Origin: Liolophura sinensis
Taxonomy: Eukaryota; Mollusca; Polyplacophora; Chitonida; Chitonidae
DNA length: 64,000 nucleotides
Assembly: GCF_032854445.1 (NCBI RefSeq)
Contig: NC_088301.1
Location: forward strand, 15,126,281 to 15,190,280
Direction: 5' to 3'
The notes beneath the pieces are model-generated. The model searched no databases and had not been told where the DNA came from. It worked only from the letters and a program-made list of their open reading frames with translations. Made by a program: the position numbers and the translations under genes. Of the stretch, positions 44,060-54,592 are shown one piece after another (positions within the stretch are counted from its first letter, which is position 1; each line of letters opens with the position of its first letter).

Positions 44060-46141
44060 GATAAGATGAAGCGGTATGGAATCGCTATACATGGGGGCTG
44101 TTGATGGGCACGTAAGGATAATAGACCATGATGTAAGACCCCTGCCGGGACAGTAAGGGTCTCTGTAAAAGGGCAACTTCAGTCTTTTGACTGAACATGT
44201 TTTGACTTCCATGCCTTAATTAGTCACCTAAAATGAGACGTTACGTAAAGGAGCTTAACTAGTACAATGTGACCCCAAATAACTGAAGCTTATAGTAATA
44301 CACAATCGTATTTAATACTTCGTGGATAAATTATAGCCAATTTTTAATTCGATTTCCTGATTTCACGGAAGGTATTATGGCTGAGAGTAGGTACAACAAA
44401 CAGTAAACCGAAATTTGTGGCATCATTCCTTGTTGAGTTCTTGAAAAAAATAAAGGGTAAGCTCAGTATTGTTGTCGTTTTTACCAGGCATGTGTTCTTG
44501 TCTTCAATAACAAATCGAACACAGCTACATAAGTTTTAATGAACATGAAGGCTAGAGGTACTCACTTCATATATAGATGCACAGCACGAAAGTGTACAGT
44601 TGTATGCATTGTCAAGTCAGCCTGCTCTTATTGCTGTACGTGCGAGTGATATGAACAAAAGTCGGAGAAAAAGAAACATGATCGGGCTTAGAAATATAAT
44701 GGAAGATTTCAACCAAATAGTATAGCGCATTCTACACAGTAAGCCTCAAGTTTTCTCTCATGAAATATAAATAAAAGCTTAACACTGAATTCCAATACTA
44801 AAATGTCTTGACCACAGAACTGCTGTTTCGCCCAGTATATTGCAACAAATTTACACTGAATTCTGTCAACCGCCACCCCCAAACGCATGCGAGCTGGACT
44901 TCGTCGTCAGATGCCAACAACTGATGGCCATGCATCGTAAGACAATGCCAACCGACAATCACGAAGGACTGGCAGTTTTTGCCTCGGTGATGGACTATTT
45001 GTAGTTTCAGTGGTTGTGACAAGTATATATATAACATCATATATGTACAAGATTTAAAACCAAGAAAATGCTAAACATAGTATGCTATAACATACATGCA
45101 AATACTGAAAACTGGTATCATTTTTGTACACGTGTGGGCCTATATCAATGAAACATGTATGGTGTATTGCTTTATCATCCCACGCAATGTCAACTTTGCA
45201 TTTCATGACCTAGAAAGCAGGGCTTTTGCTAATATCATTAAAGTTAAATATAGTAGCCTACTTGTGTGCCGAATCATTCTAGTGTACCATATACATAAAG
45301 AGTAGGTAGTTCGTCAAAACTAGGTAGCGACCAGCCAGTAGAAGGAGTGGCTAAGCACTGGCAGGCTTAACTTAAAAGAAATAATACCGAAAACTAATGT
45401 ATATCTGAAGTTACCTTGACCTTTGTTTTTTCTTTTCTCCTTTTATGAAAATGATCTTTCTTCAGAAAATAAACAAATCAAAGATGTTCCATGAGTGCCA
45501 TTCGAAATCTGACATTTTCTTCCATTTTCACACAATCCTACATTGCTAGTAATGCAATTGACGATAAAGAAAAGACTATGGCAGCCAAGCGCGAAAATGT
45601 TTGTTGATCCACGGTGTAATTAGTTTTCTTCGCTGTGCATAGCCACGTCATCCTAAACCACATTGTGAGATACCGGCATACGTGGCTGTATGGGGATATG
45701 TTTATGTAAAAACATAGCCCTATATGGAAGCATTTTCTTACCCTGCACTCCTCGGTTCTAGGTGTGCTATCCTGAACATATGTTCACCCGCCGCATGACG
45801 TGGTTTTCCATAATCCCTGTTTGGCAAGGTAAAGCATATTTCTGCGCCCGATGTATGCCTATTCAGCACTATGCTTTACCTTGCAAACGTGCGCTGGGCC
45901 AAAACTTCGTGCTCCTGGCTAACACAGCTCATCGACCATGTTTGACATGTCGCAGATGTTCCGCGGATGTTAAGTGAGCAATACTCCGAGAAAGTCGGTC
46001 GCGCCTTCAGCTTTTTCCCAATATGGGACAACGCGAATAGCAGAGAAGTTGCCCAGCGATCATGCGGAAATTTCAAACATGGCGCATGGATGACAGAATA
46101 CGCTCGTAAGTCATGTAAAGTGACATACATCGGACGCCAAA
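44060..46141. other. No supported gene; possible upstream region
   Basis: Unassigned. The last 350 bases (45,780-46,140) are less AT-rich and precede a candidate first exon. No TATA box could be tied to it. Confidence 0.4.
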
Positions 46142-46205
46142 ATGGACGGGGATTACGGACAATCACGTCTTACAGCTGACAACACTCAAATCCGAGGACT
46201 ACAGG
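46142..46205 (+). CDS. Candidate first coding exon
   Basis: The ATG at 46,142 has a strong start context (CCAAAATGGAC). The frame MDGDYGQSRLTADNTQIRGL runs into ACTACAGG|GTAAGTC, a near-perfect donor at 46,205/46,206. Without splicing the frame would read on to 46,348. No downstream exon was found, and the peptide is unrecognised. It runs head-on toward the HECT-like gene on the other strand. Confidence 0.28.
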
Positions 46206-46489
46206 GTAAGTCAATGCTTGCATATATCGCTGTGTTTCTACCTGGCCCCATAGAGTTACGGCATCCCAATTCGTTCATCTGGTGGAAGATTCCTTTTACG
46301 TCAGGTAAAAACGTTACACCGTGGAGAAATAGTTACACCATGCAGTAAATCGTACTGGCATAGTCTTATATATTATTTCAACTGATTTCGTTATATTCTG
46401 TTTCAGCACGTACATTTTCTATGAATTCCTGAATTCCTGAACTTCCCGCTTAAGGTCCTGTACAGAGGTGTATGTCGGTAGGAGCTGAA

Positions 46490-47027
46490 TTAGGTTCGAA
46501 CATGTGTGCGCCATTGGGCATCGACTCTTCCTACATACACATTGCAGAAAGACACTTTGATGTTATCAGGCATCAATGTGCTGCACGTGATGAACAAAAG
46601 CAAGTCAACTAGATCGCCCTGGTCTAACTGTGACACAAACTGTTTGAAGAAATATAACGCCTTTTCTTCATCGGGACGCATTACTTCCTCAGTAGACTTG
46701 ATACATTCAGGAACTTTCCTGGAGGTAGGCCTCTGTTTCTTGAAGAAGAAATCGATGCCACCAGTTGTCAGTAAAGACCAGAACATGTCGACATGTACAG
46801 GTGGTATCCCTTGCCGCATCTTCCTGAAAAAGGAAGTTGGCTTGGAGACCAGTATATTCTGGGCTATATTTATTAGCTGCTGTCTACTTTTCGATGCATC
46901 TGGTTGCTCCTGGACACCGTTAATACTAAAGAAATCTGTCAGTGTAGATTTTTGTTGTTGGCCTAGGATGTCAAAATGCAGCAGAGCATTTCTTGCGAAG
47001 GACCTGTATGGGAATGTGAAATACAAC
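46490..47027 (-). CDS. HECT-like C-terminal exon
   Basis: The acceptor is TTTTTTTCTGCTCAG|G at 47,028, with a fine pyrimidine tract. The frame encodes YFTFPYRSFARNALLHFDIL, a long middle region and, near the end, FFKQFVSQLDQGDLVDLLLF, ITCSTLMPDNIKVSF. The last part fits the L-x-x-F-L-x-F-V-T-G-S...P..I-x-V-x-F pattern of HECT-type ubiquitin-ligase C-lobes found in many invertebrate proteins, with ITCS for VTGS. The frame stops at 46,490, before the usual catalytic-Cys region; a weak donor (AAT|GTGTAT, about 46,540) could lead to another exon. The assignment is by pattern only. HECT enzymes pass ubiquitin to substrates through an active-site Cys not seen here. Confidence 0.45.
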
Positions 47028-47084
47028 CTGAGCAGAAAAAAACATTACAGCACATAATTGAAACAAGAGTGAAAAAAAGTTCCG

Positions 47085-47305
47085 TTGAGTAATTCTAGAC
47101 CAGTCACGTCTAAAATTGCAGTTAACATCATTTTTTAACCTAATTTTACTTAAGCCATAGTACTAGGGAGTGTATAATATGCTACTATTTATGCTACATG
47201 AACAGTCAGAATAAAACCCTGATTGGGGTAAACAGACGAAGCTGTGTTTCACCGTTTACATGTACATGTGACCATTTGTCAACTATCTCGCTGCCGTCTG
47301 TGTTT
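47085..47305 (-). repeat. Dispersed repeat R1, in intron
   Basis: GAGTAATTCTAGACCAGTCACGTC ... CTTAAGCCATAGTACTAGGGA ... CATGAACAGTCAGAATAAAA ... GACCATTTGTCAACTATCTCG. Reverse orientation. Confidence 0.7.
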
Positions 47306-47439
47306 TACGTCATATTATATTTGAAAGCCCACCAAGAGCCCACTGTCACTGTCAAATAAATCAGGCGGTCATGTATGTGGATATATGTGGGAAAGTGAAA
47401 TGCACAAGTAAAAAATACAATTCCACCATAGCGACTAAA

Positions 47440-47520
47440 ACCCGAGCAGCAACGAGAGTGAAAGTTGCCAAAATGGTCACAGGTGTTAATTTACCTCATT
47501 TGGGGACATTTGTATTGTTT
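47440..47520 (+). repeat. R1 fragment, opposite orientation
   Basis: CCGAGCAGCAACGAGAGTG..GGTCACAGGTGTTAATTTACCTCA resembles the start of R1 in sense orientation. Confidence 0.4.
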
Positions 47521-47544
47521 TAATGTGATTGTTTGTTAAATGTG

Positions 47545-47760
47545 ATTTGTAATTCTAGACCAGTGAGGTCTAATAATGTGCATTTAATATTACTGCATTT
47601 TTTACCAGGTATCCATAAGCCATGGTACTAGCGACTGTGTAACTTGCTAGATTTAAGCATTTACATGAACAGCTGGAATAAAATCCTAACTGAGGTAAAC
47701 TGAAATTTCGCTGCTTAAATGTGACCATTTGCCACCTATCATAGTGTTACACTTTGCGGA
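47545..47760 (-). repeat. Dispersed repeat R1, in intron
   Basis: GTAATTCTAGACCAGTGAGGTC ... ATAAGCCATGGTACTAGCGAC ... CATTTACATGAACAGCTGGAATAAAA ... GACCATTTGCCACCTATCA. Confidence 0.7.
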
Positions 47761-47905
47761 AATCAATTTCTGAGTATTTCAAGTGGTTGCCTAAACTGGT
47801 ATCTCGTTTGTTTGAGCTCAAGGACTCATTGTAACCGTGTGGACAAAATCCCCCTCTCACATTAAAACAGTTTTAATATTAAAGGTAGCAAATATGCATT
47901 CTTAC

Positions 47906-48155
47906 ATGAAATCTTCAAGAAACAGGTTACCACTTGCAGTGTCATCCTCAAATACGAGACCTAAACGGGAACACCAACTCAGCCATTCAACACCCCAGTT
48001 CAGCTGTGGGGTGAAACGGCCAATCAACAAGAACTTGTCCTCTGTGAACCGGCAAATGTGGTACGACATCTCCTCCACTAAACAGGCTTTCGGCAATTCC
48101 CTCCATCCATTCGTGAAAAACTCTTTGGCCAGGCCTCCCAAGTCATCATCACTCT
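47906..48155 (-). CDS. Upstream exon of HECT-like gene
   Basis: The frame reads SDDDLGGLAKEFFTNGWREL, then MSYHICRFTEDKFLLIGRFT, W-rich WGVEWLSWC, and SGNLFLEDF, ending at TTCAT|GTAAGA (47,906/47,905), a good donor. It ends with two bases. The next exon's first base completes ATG and the frame then continues, so the join is in phase over an 878-bp intron. D-D-x-G-G-x-x-x-E-F-F resembles the start of HECT-like regions. The 5' border is unsure: a TGA lies in frame just upstream and the only AG choices (GAG at about 48,156) are poor, so this may be a decayed copy. Confidence 0.38.
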
Positions 48156-48888
48156 CTCAATCAAACTGAACTCTTATGTTTTTCAGAGCTAGGAATGTAT
48201 TGGCATACAACCTGAATATGCCCTAAAGTATATTTTCACGCCACACATTTATGGCTTCTCCACTCACGCACGTTGTTAAAGAAAGGGAAATACAAGCAAT
48301 AAAAGGTACGAGAACTGATATGTTCTAGGAATTAACATACATGTTGGTGAACGTGATATATTTCACCCCATAAATTAAACGTGGTATCACAAGTGATGAA
48401 ACCTGTATGTTGCTGGCTACTGAAAAATTCCTTCGCATGTCTTCCTCCAAATGATATAATGTCATCTCCTTCGGTGTGTTCACCCGCCTGTTGAGTAATG
48501 TAAATACGAGTTTACAAGGTCAATATTTTTCTCTGAATTTATGCATGCAAACACTTTGGTTTTCAGTGGTGGCAAGTTTCATACGAGTTCAGACTGAAAT
48601 AGACAGGAGATGTGCGACACCGCCATATGGCATAATACAGCATTATCGTAACACTCGCGATGTAAGGTAATACATTTTCCGTGTAAGGTATTAAACTTGA
48701 CCAATTGGTGTGAGGAAACCATGCCACCCGTAAACCTGACAGAAGTCATGTAAGTAAATAATTCTTAACAACGGAGTTAAACACCTAATAAAACAAAGTA
48801 AATAAAAAAAATCTTGGCAGCGACAGGTACCGAGGCGTGAGGTTTCCTACCACAACACATATTTAATGCTGAATAAATAATCTCTAAA

Positions 48889-49890
48889 TTTATGCGTCGA
48901 ATTCGTCTACCACTCGTCAACCAAAATGGACCTTCCGGTGAATACAGCTCATACCCCCGGGAAATTAGACACAATTATAAAGAAGAGTGAAATATAAGCG
49001 TCATGTCCGACATTCATATACCATTCGTAGTCCGTAAAGGGCGTTTCAAGTCGATAATCGCAACATCCATTTCAAAAACAACGTTTAACACTAGCTTCCA
49101 AAGACAAAGGTGTGTAAGAAATTGTACAAACAAAAAAAAAGCTGGTAACACACAAGAGGGAAGCGGCCATCAGTTTTCAATGATGCCGGGCAGACAGCGG
49201 ATATTCCAGGCATGAATTCCATATCAAAGTTCAAATTCGTAGTCTGTGAATGAGTTCCAGGTCAAATAACAATTAAACAAGGTATCTCAGTCGCGCTTTT
49301 ATTGCAACTGTTCATACAGGCATCATGCAGATGTAATGAGCATGGCTACCGTTACTGTCCCTACAGTTCGAAAATAACGAGCGTTACCGACCTTAACCAA
49401 ACAGATTGTGATTCAAAACTAACGGGATATTACGTCTTTCCCGTTAATACTACAAGAAGCGCCATCTATGATGTTACACATGACATGCTGGTCTGTATAA
49501 AAGCTGTCTACAAGATAGACGGTTACACTCGGCAGCCAGCGCCATCTATGTTGTTAAATACCACGTACGTGATAGATATGTACATAGGGATAACAGCGCC
49601 GTCTATGTGGTTGATCACAATGCCGATCGCCAGAGATCGCCAACGAGAGTGTTATACTCATTGTAAAATTTGAGAAACTTGGAATGAAGACGTTTGATGA
49701 AGTATCCTTGACAAACTAGTTTTTGAACTAGCAACTTATGACGCAGATTAAAATCATCACAATCAATGCAAGATCTGACAAATGCTACAAGCGAGACATG
49801 TATACGCCATATTCAGGACCCTTTGGTATATTGCTATCCCAAACAGGATAATTTACAATATCAATTCTAAATATCAATTAACAATATCAA
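48889..49890 (+). repeat. Dispersed repeat R2, long diverged copy
   Basis: Blocks in R2 order: ATGCGTCGAATTCGTCTACC..CGTCAACCAAAATGGAC; ATTTCAAAAACAACGTTTAACAC; AAGCGGCCATCAGTTTTCAATGATG; CTCAGTCGCGCTTTTATTGCAACTGTTCA; and near 49,830 TATTGCTATCCCAAACAGGATAATTTACAATATC. The last block matches 15,325-15,375. A 123-codon frame at 49,302-49,673 lies inside and is not called. The preceding 48,160-48,888 is unassigned. Confidence 0.55.
49458..49607 (+). promoter_or_regulatory. Three CTCF-like core words in 150 bp
   Basis: GCGCCATCTATG at about 49,458 and 49,539 and GCGCCGTCTATG at about 49,595, all in the same direction. The first ten bases match the core of the animal CTCF site (GCGCCATCTA). The following TG differs from the usual G/C-T-G-G, so binding is only a possibility. 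Confidence 0.25.
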
Positions 49891-50084
49891 AAGACATTCT
49901 GGGCGCTTTTTACATGTCTATTTAAAATAGAATTATAGTTATAGTGAAAATTAAAACACGTAATTGAAGTGAAAGTGCTTTATAAAATAACCATGGCAGA
50001 CTACTTTTTTGCAATAATGGCTAGTGACGTGGATTGAAATCGTTACATAAAACACAAAATGTAATAAATTCTACATAGAGAGAT

Positions 50085-50160
50085 ATGAACACGTCATTTA
50101 CAGGACGTTTTGACACACTTCTTTCCAAGCATGGATAATTTGCAATGTCAAAATTGAGTT
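50085..50160 (+). repeat. Extra copy of the R2 3' block
   Basis: CACGTCATTTACAGGACGTTTTGACACACTTCTTTCCAAGCATGGATAATTTGCAATGTCAAAATTGA parallels 49,800-49,870, suggesting a local duplication of about 280 bp. Confidence 0.45.
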
Positions 50161-50633
50161 TTGGTACCCGAACAAATAAGTTCTAGATCAGGTGCATCAT
50201 CCGGAGAGTAGTATGTGAAAAGTCACACCTGCAAAAAAGGCTATTTTTCTTCTACGAAACGGACATCTGACAATTCAGAGTCATATACGGATTTATTTTT
50301 GTTTAAACTACTCAAGTCTTGAGTGGCAGATCTAAAAAATTTCTCCGAAGTGCCAGCCTGAAGGTATTGTTGGGTATCGTCTGTTCTGATGTCAGCCTCG
50401 TTATTGTCTTCAGTGGCATCTATGCTAGCGAGAGGAAACTGAGAAGTAGGGAAACTTCGGTCGTCCTCTCTGTTAGCATTAGAGGCGAAGTTTCCTCTCT
50501 TCCTTAAAGAGAAATCATAGTTTTAATTCTACAAATATCAAACTTTACCTTTAGTGCAGAAATAGGTTATTTTTTCTTGTATGTTAGATGGACATTAATA
50601 CTTGGTCCTGCAGAGTATAATACATATTATTGT

Positions 50634-50690
50634 TTATTTGATTTGTGTTTGACGCCGTACTCTAGAATGTTTCACTTACGTGAATACTAA
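50634..50690 (-). mobile_element. SINE type A tail fragment
   Basis: TATTTGATTTGTGTTTGACGCCGTACTCTAGAATGTTTCACTTACG, reversed tail domain only. Confidence 0.65.
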
Positions 50691-50867
50691 GGCGGTTTGT
50701 TTTACAGGTGGAGAAAGTTGAAGAGCCCGAATTAAACAGCCGACGTTTGACTAGTAACTGACAAACATAATGGAAGGCAATAAAAACATATGTTTGAAAT
50801 TAAGATGTGTTTACCGACGGCGACAACACTTTATTATTAATTGGACAATAAGAGATCCTTCTAAGTT

Positions 50868-51066
50868 CCGTGTGGCCGAGTGCTTAACGCTCAAGCACAG
50901 AATAGTAACTGACGTGGATCTCATCAGTGCAGTCGCTGTAAGCTCGAAGAGTCCTGGATTTTCTCGAGCCCGGCGCCTCCCACTATATTGCTGGCGACCA
51001 CCACAAGTGTATAAGTCAAGTATGCTTGAGCACGGTACGGTGCAAAACACTAATCAAATGAATGCA
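50868..51066 (+). mobile_element. SINE type A, old diverged copy
   Basis: Sense copy. TTCCGTGTGGCCGAGTGCTTAACGC (box A region), CAGTCGCTGTAAGCTCGAAGAGTCC (box B region), GGCGCCTCCCACTATATTGCTGGCG, then CTTGAGCACGGTACGGTGCAAAACACTAATC. The frames on both strands here are not genes. Confidence 0.75.
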
Positions 51067-51315
51067 TCAAGAGCTTCGTCTTAACATTTAGTAAATCAAT
51101 GTTAATGAGCCATCAGTTACCCTCTCCGGGTCAACATCACTCACAGATGTAGAAGGTTGGACGATAGACATCGGGTAGGGTTTTCTCTGAAACAACGGTT
51201 GTATACTGTTTCTCAGATGTAGGTGTATTTATTTTTGGCTTCGGTATAAAGATAAATTCTCGTCGGGTTGACGGTCCCTGACAACAATAACCTACTGTAA
51301 AAGGATTACCATTGG

Positions 51316-51528
51316 TCAAGACCTCTGGCAATTTATTCCTTCCGAAAGCAGCCAAATAATAGCAAAATAATAATAATAATTCTTAATGTGGGTCATATGA
51401 GATCCCTCCCCTCCTCCAGGCAGAAAAACACCAACTATCCTCTTGGTAAAAGCTTCCATGGCCATGTCTTTCGTTAAGTCCAAATTGTAAGTCCCGCCAC
51501 CTTTGTTATGGGCCACTAGCACGAATCT
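51316..51528 (-). CDS. Candidate exon, unrecognised
   Basis: A good acceptor (AAACTTTTTCTAG|AT) at 51,529 opens RFVLVAHNKGGGTYNLDLTK, then MAMEAFTKRIVGVFLPGG. The frame then passes a TTA/ATT microsatellite and stops at 51,316. A second frame (51,355-51,137: LAAFGRNKLPEVLTNGNPFT...) follows with a one-base shift, as though an indel in the microsatellite broke a longer frame. No family recognised and no donor fixed. Confidence 0.22.
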   Translation of the reverse strand, partial: RFVLVAHNKGGGTYNLDLTKDMAMEAFTKRIVGVFLPGGGEGSHMTHIKNYYYYFAIIWLLSEGINCQRS

Positions 51529-51561
51529 AGAAAAAGTTTTGTTTAGCCACCCAAATGTCAT

Positions 51562-52315
51562 GTCATGTTAGGCTGAAAACCGCTTCTCGTGCCCTTTCTT
51601 GCAGCTTGAAAATCTCGCCAGTGGAGAATCTACTACAGCGGCTTAAAAAAAAGAAATAAAAATAAGAAAAGTTGAAAAGAATAGCTGATGTAAATGTATT
51701 ACTTACTTACATCCAGATTTAATTCCAGACATATGACAATAGCAAAAGCTACCTGGTATTCACTGGATGCAGGTAGGCTAAAGATAAAACTGTGGTCATA
51801 AAACACGTATATAATCCGTCACGCAGTACATACATTGTGAATACAGGGTAAGTCCAAGTAAAGGGCAGTTAACATGCGCGTGTAATTAGGATACCGTCGA
51901 CGTAAATCTCTGCAATACATAACATCCATTCGTAGTCTTTAGCGATTACGGAGTTTGGCCCTCTTGCCGATAGTTCGAACACCCACCCGAGAAAAATCCT
52001 CGTCAATCGAGTTCAGAACCTCTGCTGGCCTAACCTGGACAATAAAACGTGTTTATCTAATTGTCCTATAAGTGTTGATATCCATGAAGAAAAAATAGTG
52101 AAGAGAATTTAAAAAAAAAAAACATCGCTGGCTCAAATATTTAAAGCGCTGGCTCTGCGAATTTCAGGTGCTTGACCAAGTAGGGCGTTCATCTACAACT
52201 GGCTGTTCAAGCTTTAGATCAGAATGCACGAGAGGATGCGTGCGCGTTGTCTAGCTCAGACATCTATTCATCACTGGATAGAGTAATACAGAGAACGAGA
52301 CATAAATTCACAAAG
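51562..52315. other. No supported feature
   Basis: Unassigned AT-rich sequence. Confidence 0.45.
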
Positions 52316-52527
52316 CGGCGCAGGAATCAAGAGCCTCTCACTAATGCGATCGCGCAAAGTTGAAGCCCAGCTCATGCTAGCTTCCTCTCGTATATGGAAG
52401 ATATGCCAGCATGGTTGTGGGCTCCCCCCGGGCTCTGCCCGATTTTCTCTCACCATAATGATGGTCGCAGAAGTATAAATGAAGTATTCTTGAGTGGCAC
52501 GTAAAACACCAATCAAATAAATAAATA
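52316..52527 (+). mobile_element. SINE type A, 5'-shortened
   Basis: CAAGAGCCTCTCACTAATGCGATCGCG, AAGTTGAAGCCCAGCTCATGC, GGGCTCCCCCCGGGCTCTGCCCG, CACCATAATGATGG, then TTGAGTGGCACGTAAAACACCAATC and (AATA)n. Confidence 0.85.
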
Positions 52528-54019
52528 TTACGTTAATTTTATATCTTTGCTTCTATATCCATTGGTTTTTAATTCTATAACATCAAAAACTATTCACTGT
52601 CTACAGTTGCAGTATTGCCGAAGCAGCGTTTACACAGTCATTCATTAATTGATTCATTAATTCAGATTGACTACACCACATCATAAATGACCGGAGAAGT
52701 GAAATAGGATTTAACATTATGTATACATGTAGTTTTTGAAATGTAATAATGTTTATCTATATTTATTAATATGCCATTTCTGGTTATGAGGGTAACTGTG
52801 AAGGTATTTCTGGGGATATGCTGCGTGCTGAGTGTACATGTTCCTTATGTATGGGTTTACCCTTGATCGTGTTGCCAGAGGAAACACATCCTATGGATAA
52901 TGTTTTATCATTAAATGTGCCAGAGTCTTGAGGAATAGCCGCCAGTTTTAAGGGTAAAGGAGGTCGGAGTTGACTTGATAAACCTTCGGGGACCGTGCCG
53001 GTACCACGTAAATGATGATATTTAGGGTTTGCCTCCTATATGATTATGTCCCCTTTGTTGTTGAACATGTTATGCTGCCTGATTAAGATTTGTTTATTCT
53101 TTTTTTTCGCTGGAGCATTTCATATTATTGATATTTCACGTTGATTGGAACAATTTGTGATGATGTCATCAGTGGTAAGTCAGCGGATGTCGGGAAAGGT
53201 TGGGTGGCCATTGGCGACAGGTTTGATATTTAGCCTCCTAGGCCCCCTGTTGTACGATGGGGATGTACCATACCTTACATCCCAGTTTTGGTTTTTGGCT
53301 GCAACTAAACGTATAATTAACTGATAGTTAATGTTTACTTTCATATGTGTCGGGATAAGGTTGGTTGCGAGTCACTAACTTTTTTGACACGATAATTCCT
53401 GAAACATTTATTTTCATATTTATGCTCATATCCAATACTTTAACAAGTTAATACAATTTTACTACAGATTATTTGAATACAGAACCTAATTTTCGTTTAA
53501 AATGTCCACTAGGTCCTCCATGCCGAGATATGTTAGAATTTCTTCCATCTGAAAGGGAAAATACTTTAAAATTTAAACATTAACTTGTCATATCTAACGC
53601 TGTTACAAAGAGAAACAAGTTTAGAGCAAATTTCCCCATGCTGTTACATGTCTCAGTAAATAAGCTTGCATACCAGACTTACGCATTTTTTTCACACAAA
53701 ATTAACCAATAACAATAATCCACCAGGGTTTCATTACACTCCTTATAAGTCTAAAACTACAGAAAATGAATGCTGTGTTAAAATCACTTTACCATAACAC
53801 AAAACTAAATGAAAGTTAATACATGTATAAACACGTTCGATAAAACTGCTTAAACCAGTTTACAGAAAAAAATGACTGTCGTAATCTGGTGATAAAGTGG
53901 TCTAACGGGTACACACCTCATACTTCATAAAACATCTTTGGTTCACTGTGAAACCTGTTACATAAGTAGTGCACTTATTATTGTAGCATAATCAGCAGTA
54001 ATGAAGACGGCACAATAGA
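52528..54019. other. No supported gene
   Basis: AT-rich sequence. No frame over 60 codons and no repeat match noticed. Confidence 0.5.
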
Positions 54020-54040
54020 ATGCAGAAACACCCAGTCAAA

Positions 54041-54205
54041 ATGAAGCCTTGGTTCCTAGGAGTTATTATACTTATGCATTATTTGAACCTTATCGTACGT
54101 ACTGCATGTTTACCTATGATCAAACACAGTACCACAAAGTCTTGTGATTGCTCTCTGCAGTTTGTGGAAAGGCCACCGCTTTATGGAATAGTGGGCAGAA
54201 AATGA
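54041..54205 (+). CDS. Candidate small secreted peptide precursor
   Basis: The ATG at 54,041 (a second in-frame ATG lies at 54,020) gives a 54-residue frame. Residues 1-25 (MKPWFLGVIILMHYLNLIV ...) form a strong signal peptide ending near ACLP. The remainder has Cys-x-Cys (SCDCSLQF) and ends PPLYGIVGRK-stop. A terminal Gly-Arg-Lys is the usual amidation and dibasic cleavage signal of neuropeptides. I know no family with this tail. Against it: CTCTCTGCAG|TTTG at about 54,161 also looks like a splice acceptor, so the real coding unit may differ, and a frame this short can arise by chance. Confidence 0.28.
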   Translation: MKPWFLGVIILMHYLNLIVRTACLPMIKHSTTKSCDCSLQFVERPPLYGIVGRK

Positions 54206-54325
54206 GGTTATCACCATATTAGTAGGAACACACGAATCGTCTGCTCATAAATTATTTCTCCAATTTAATAAACATGTATAAGGAAAGCATCAGCTTTTTG
54301 GGCCATTTATTTCCAATGTTAACAG

Positions 54326-54578
54326 TTTATTTATTTATTTATTTAATTTATTTGATTGGTGTTTTACGCCGTACTCAAGAATATTTCACGGCGGCCAGCA
54401 TTATGGTGGGTGGAAACCGGGCAGAGCCCTGGGGAAACCCACGACCATCCGCAGGTTGCGGCGGACTTCCCACTTACGGGGAGTGTGGAAGCCAGCATAA
54501 GGTGGACTTGAACTCACAGCGACCGCATTGGAGAGAGACTCCTGGCTAGCGCGCTAACCAACTCAGCCACGGAGGCCC
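54326..54578 (-). mobile_element. SINE type A, full length, with target duplication
   Basis: Reversed copy ending with the tRNA-like head (minus strand: GAGGGCCTCCGTGGCTGAGT, box A; GTTCAAGTCCACC, box B). TCCAATGTTAACAG at 54,312-54,325 and 54,579-54,592 is an exact 14-bp duplication, implying a recent insertion. Confidence 0.95.
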
Positions 54579-54592
54579 TCCAATGTTAACAG

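Noticed and set aside
46506-47057. 183-codon plus frame
   Set aside because: Antisense of the HECT-like exon; the minus strand has a matching acceptor, phase and family-like pattern.
49302-49673. 123-codon plus frame with repeated APSM words
   Set aside because: Lies inside the R2 copy and reflects the repeated GCGCCATCTATG words.
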